A program made the position numbers and the translations under genes. A stretch of 64,000 nucleotides of DNA, from positions 62,001 through 126,000 of the forward strand of contig NZ_RARC01000007.1 of the NCBI RefSeq assembly GCF_003719305.1, written 5' to 3'. Positions 62,842 through 64,000 of the stretch are shown here, one piece after another. The notes under the pieces were generated by a model. The model had not been told where the DNA came from and made no database searches. It saw only the letters and a program-made list of their open reading frames with translations. How positions within the stretch are numbered: position 1 is the first letter of the stretch; each line of letters opens with the position of its first letter. The DNA is from Mycolicibacterium stellerae (GTDB lineage Bacteria; Actinomycetota; Actinomycetes; Mycobacteriales; Mycobacteriaceae).

Positions 62842-64000
62842 ATGGCCGTGACCGCTTGGTTCCCCTGCCCGGCTGAGGTCGAGGCGAACACTCCCGCGAC
62901 GCGGGACCGTGCCATCGACGTCATCAGGATCGTGTCGTTGGTCGGCGTGGTCGTTGGACACACCGTCATGGCGACGAGCATCATCCGCGACGACGTGTTC
63001 ATCTGGAGCAACCTGCTCACCGCCTCCGTCATCTTTCAGGCGCTGACCTGGGTGTTCCAGATCATGCCGCTGTTCTTCTTCGCCGGGGTCGCCGCCTGTG
63101 TCGACTCTTGGCACCCCGCGGCGAGCTGGGGCGACTGGCTGATGCGCCGCTGCACGCGGCTGTACCGGCCGGTGTTCTACTACCTGGCGTTCTGGATCTC
63201 CGCGCTGGCGATACTGCGCTACTTCCTGCCCGAACACGTCTACGACCCGGTCGCGGGGATCTCGATCCAGCTGCTGTGGTTCCTGGGCGCCTATGTGCTT
63301 GTGCTGGCTGCCGTGCCGCTACTTGCGCGCATCACCACGACCGGTCGCCTGATCGGCGCGGTCGCAGGCACGTACGCGTTCATTGCGGTCGTCGACGCTA
63401 TCCGGATCAACACCGACGCGCCCACGGCATTGGGTTATCTCAACCTGGTCGCCTGGTTGATCCCTGGCATGCTCGGCGTCGCCTACCGTCGGCACCTTGT
63501 CGCAGGCCGCTCGGCGCTGGCACTCGGCGGTGTGATGCTGGCCGTCAACCTCGCGCTGATGTGGGTCGGCCCCTACGAACTCAGCCTGGTGGGCATCGAA
63601 ACCCAACAGCTGAAGAACATGACGCCACCGTCGCTGCTGCTGGCCGGCCACGCAATCATGATGTGCGCGTTCGCGATTGCCGCAGTGCCTGCGATCGGGC
63701 GGTGGGCGAGGCGGCCCCGGGTCTGGTGGCTGACCGCCATCGGTAACTCCGGGGCGATGACGCTGTATCTGTGGCACATCCCTGCGCTGCTTTTCATGCA
63801 CCTGGTGTTCGACTACCTCGGCCATCCGCGCTACGAGGCGGGCGCTCCCGGCTTCGTTGCGCTGAGCATCCTGCAGCTGGCCGTCATGGCCGTCCTCGTC
63901 GCGACGGCGTTCGTCGCGCTGCGCCCGTTGGAGAACAACCCGCTTCCGCTGTGGGCCGGCGGCTGTGTGGCCGCTGCGGGTCCGCGCAGTGCGGCGGTCG
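62842..64000 (+). CDS. acyltransferase-3-family membrane protein (3' end beyond window)
   Basis: At least 386 residues, still open at the right edge. Begins MAVTAWFPCPAEVEANTPAT. Ten or so transmembrane helices; the first holds the family His (VIRIVSLVGVVVGHTVM) and ALYLWHIP-like sequence (LYLWHIPALLFMHL) lies near residue 310. The family transfers acyl groups to sugars, peptidoglycan or exported polysaccharides. It lies 54 bases after the cupin gene. Whether it belongs to the catabolic region is unclear. Confidence 0.8.
   Translation, partial: MAVTAWFPCPAEVEANTPATRDRAIDVIRIVSLVGVVVGHTVMATSIIRDDVFIWSNLLTASVIFQALTWVFQIMPLFFFAGVAACVDSWHPAASWGDWLMRRCTRLYRPVFYYLAFWISALAILRYFLPEHVYDPVAGISIQLLWFLGAYVLVLAAVPLLARITTTGRLIGAVAGTYAFIAVVDAIRINTDAPTALGYLNLVAWLIPGMLGVAYRRHLVAGRSALALGGVMLAVNLALMWVGPYELSLVGIETQQLKNMTPPSLLLAGHAIMMCAFAIAAVPAIGRWARRPRVWWLTAIGNSGAMTLYLWHIPALLFMHLVFDYLGHPRYEAGAPGFVALSILQLAVMAVLVATAFVALRPLENNPLPLWAGGCVAAAGPRSAAV

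Overview
This window is high-GC actinobacterial DNA from a non-tuberculous Mycobacterium (Mycolicibacterium type). The assignment rests on mycobacteria-specific genes and on gene order. fbiC (F420 biosynthesis), mshB (mycothiol), lpqW and pimE (PIM/lipoarabinomannan), fadD36, the proline-utilisation pair with its PucR-type activator, dapC-fdxC, PadR-fadH, typA, mutT2 and the Ala/Pro-rich secreted proteins lie in an order that broadly follows M. tuberculosis Rv1193 to Rv1156. Gene names and Rv equivalents are recalled from the families; no database search was run.

Layout. 1-4808: a minus-strand operon of a choline-kinase-like phosphotransferase, a dimethylglycine/sarcosine-dehydrogenase-like flavoprotein and L-serine dehydratase, readable as a one-carbon donor to pyruvate route. 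4939-9475: VOC protein, fadD36, a Nudix hydrolase with an SDR, a SnoaL-like protein, a secreted protein, and a small secreted-protein gene that looks frameshifted. 9578-13897: proline catabolism (pruB, pruA) divergent from pruC. 13981-24000: acyl-CoA dehydrogenase, dapC, fdxC, PadR-fadH, YceI, a membrane protein and fbiC. 24186-31211: two secreted proteins, one with an internal duplication, a 35-residue ORF coupled to a membrane protein, mshB, a 1.3 kb gene-free hairpin-rich stretch, and a ClC channel. 31233-42543: lpqW, typA, small Cys-rich proteins, mutT2, pterin dehydratase, pimE, Ala/Pro-rich secreted proteins, a 48-residue DUF1059 protein, nitroreductase, HhH-GPD protein and a DUF732 protein. 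42741-45980: acetate-type symporter with its DUF485 partner, and an MFS transporter.

46096-62787 is an accessory catabolic region with tightly overlapping genes. It holds two paralogous amidohydrolases bracketing two Gfo/Idh/MocA dehydrogenases, an Ldh2-type dehydrogenase and an FAH-type hydrolase. A complete NitT/TauT-type ABC importer follows, then a luciferase-like monooxygenase with a CMD protein and an alpha/beta hydrolase, a PucR-type regulator, a third Gfo/Idh/MocA enzyme, a flavin reductase fused to a GntR/FCD-like domain, and a cupin. It reads as uptake, flavin-dependent oxygenation and hydrolytic/decarboxylative breakdown of an organic (possibly aromatic or heterocyclic) substrate that I cannot name. 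The window ends inside an acyltransferase-3 gene.

The two most unusual items are the flavin reductase-regulator fusion and a candidate structured RNA near 27.5 kb (a three-way junction plus strong hairpins, preceded by a promoter-like sequence). No tRNA, rRNA, CRISPR array or intact insertion sequence was seen.
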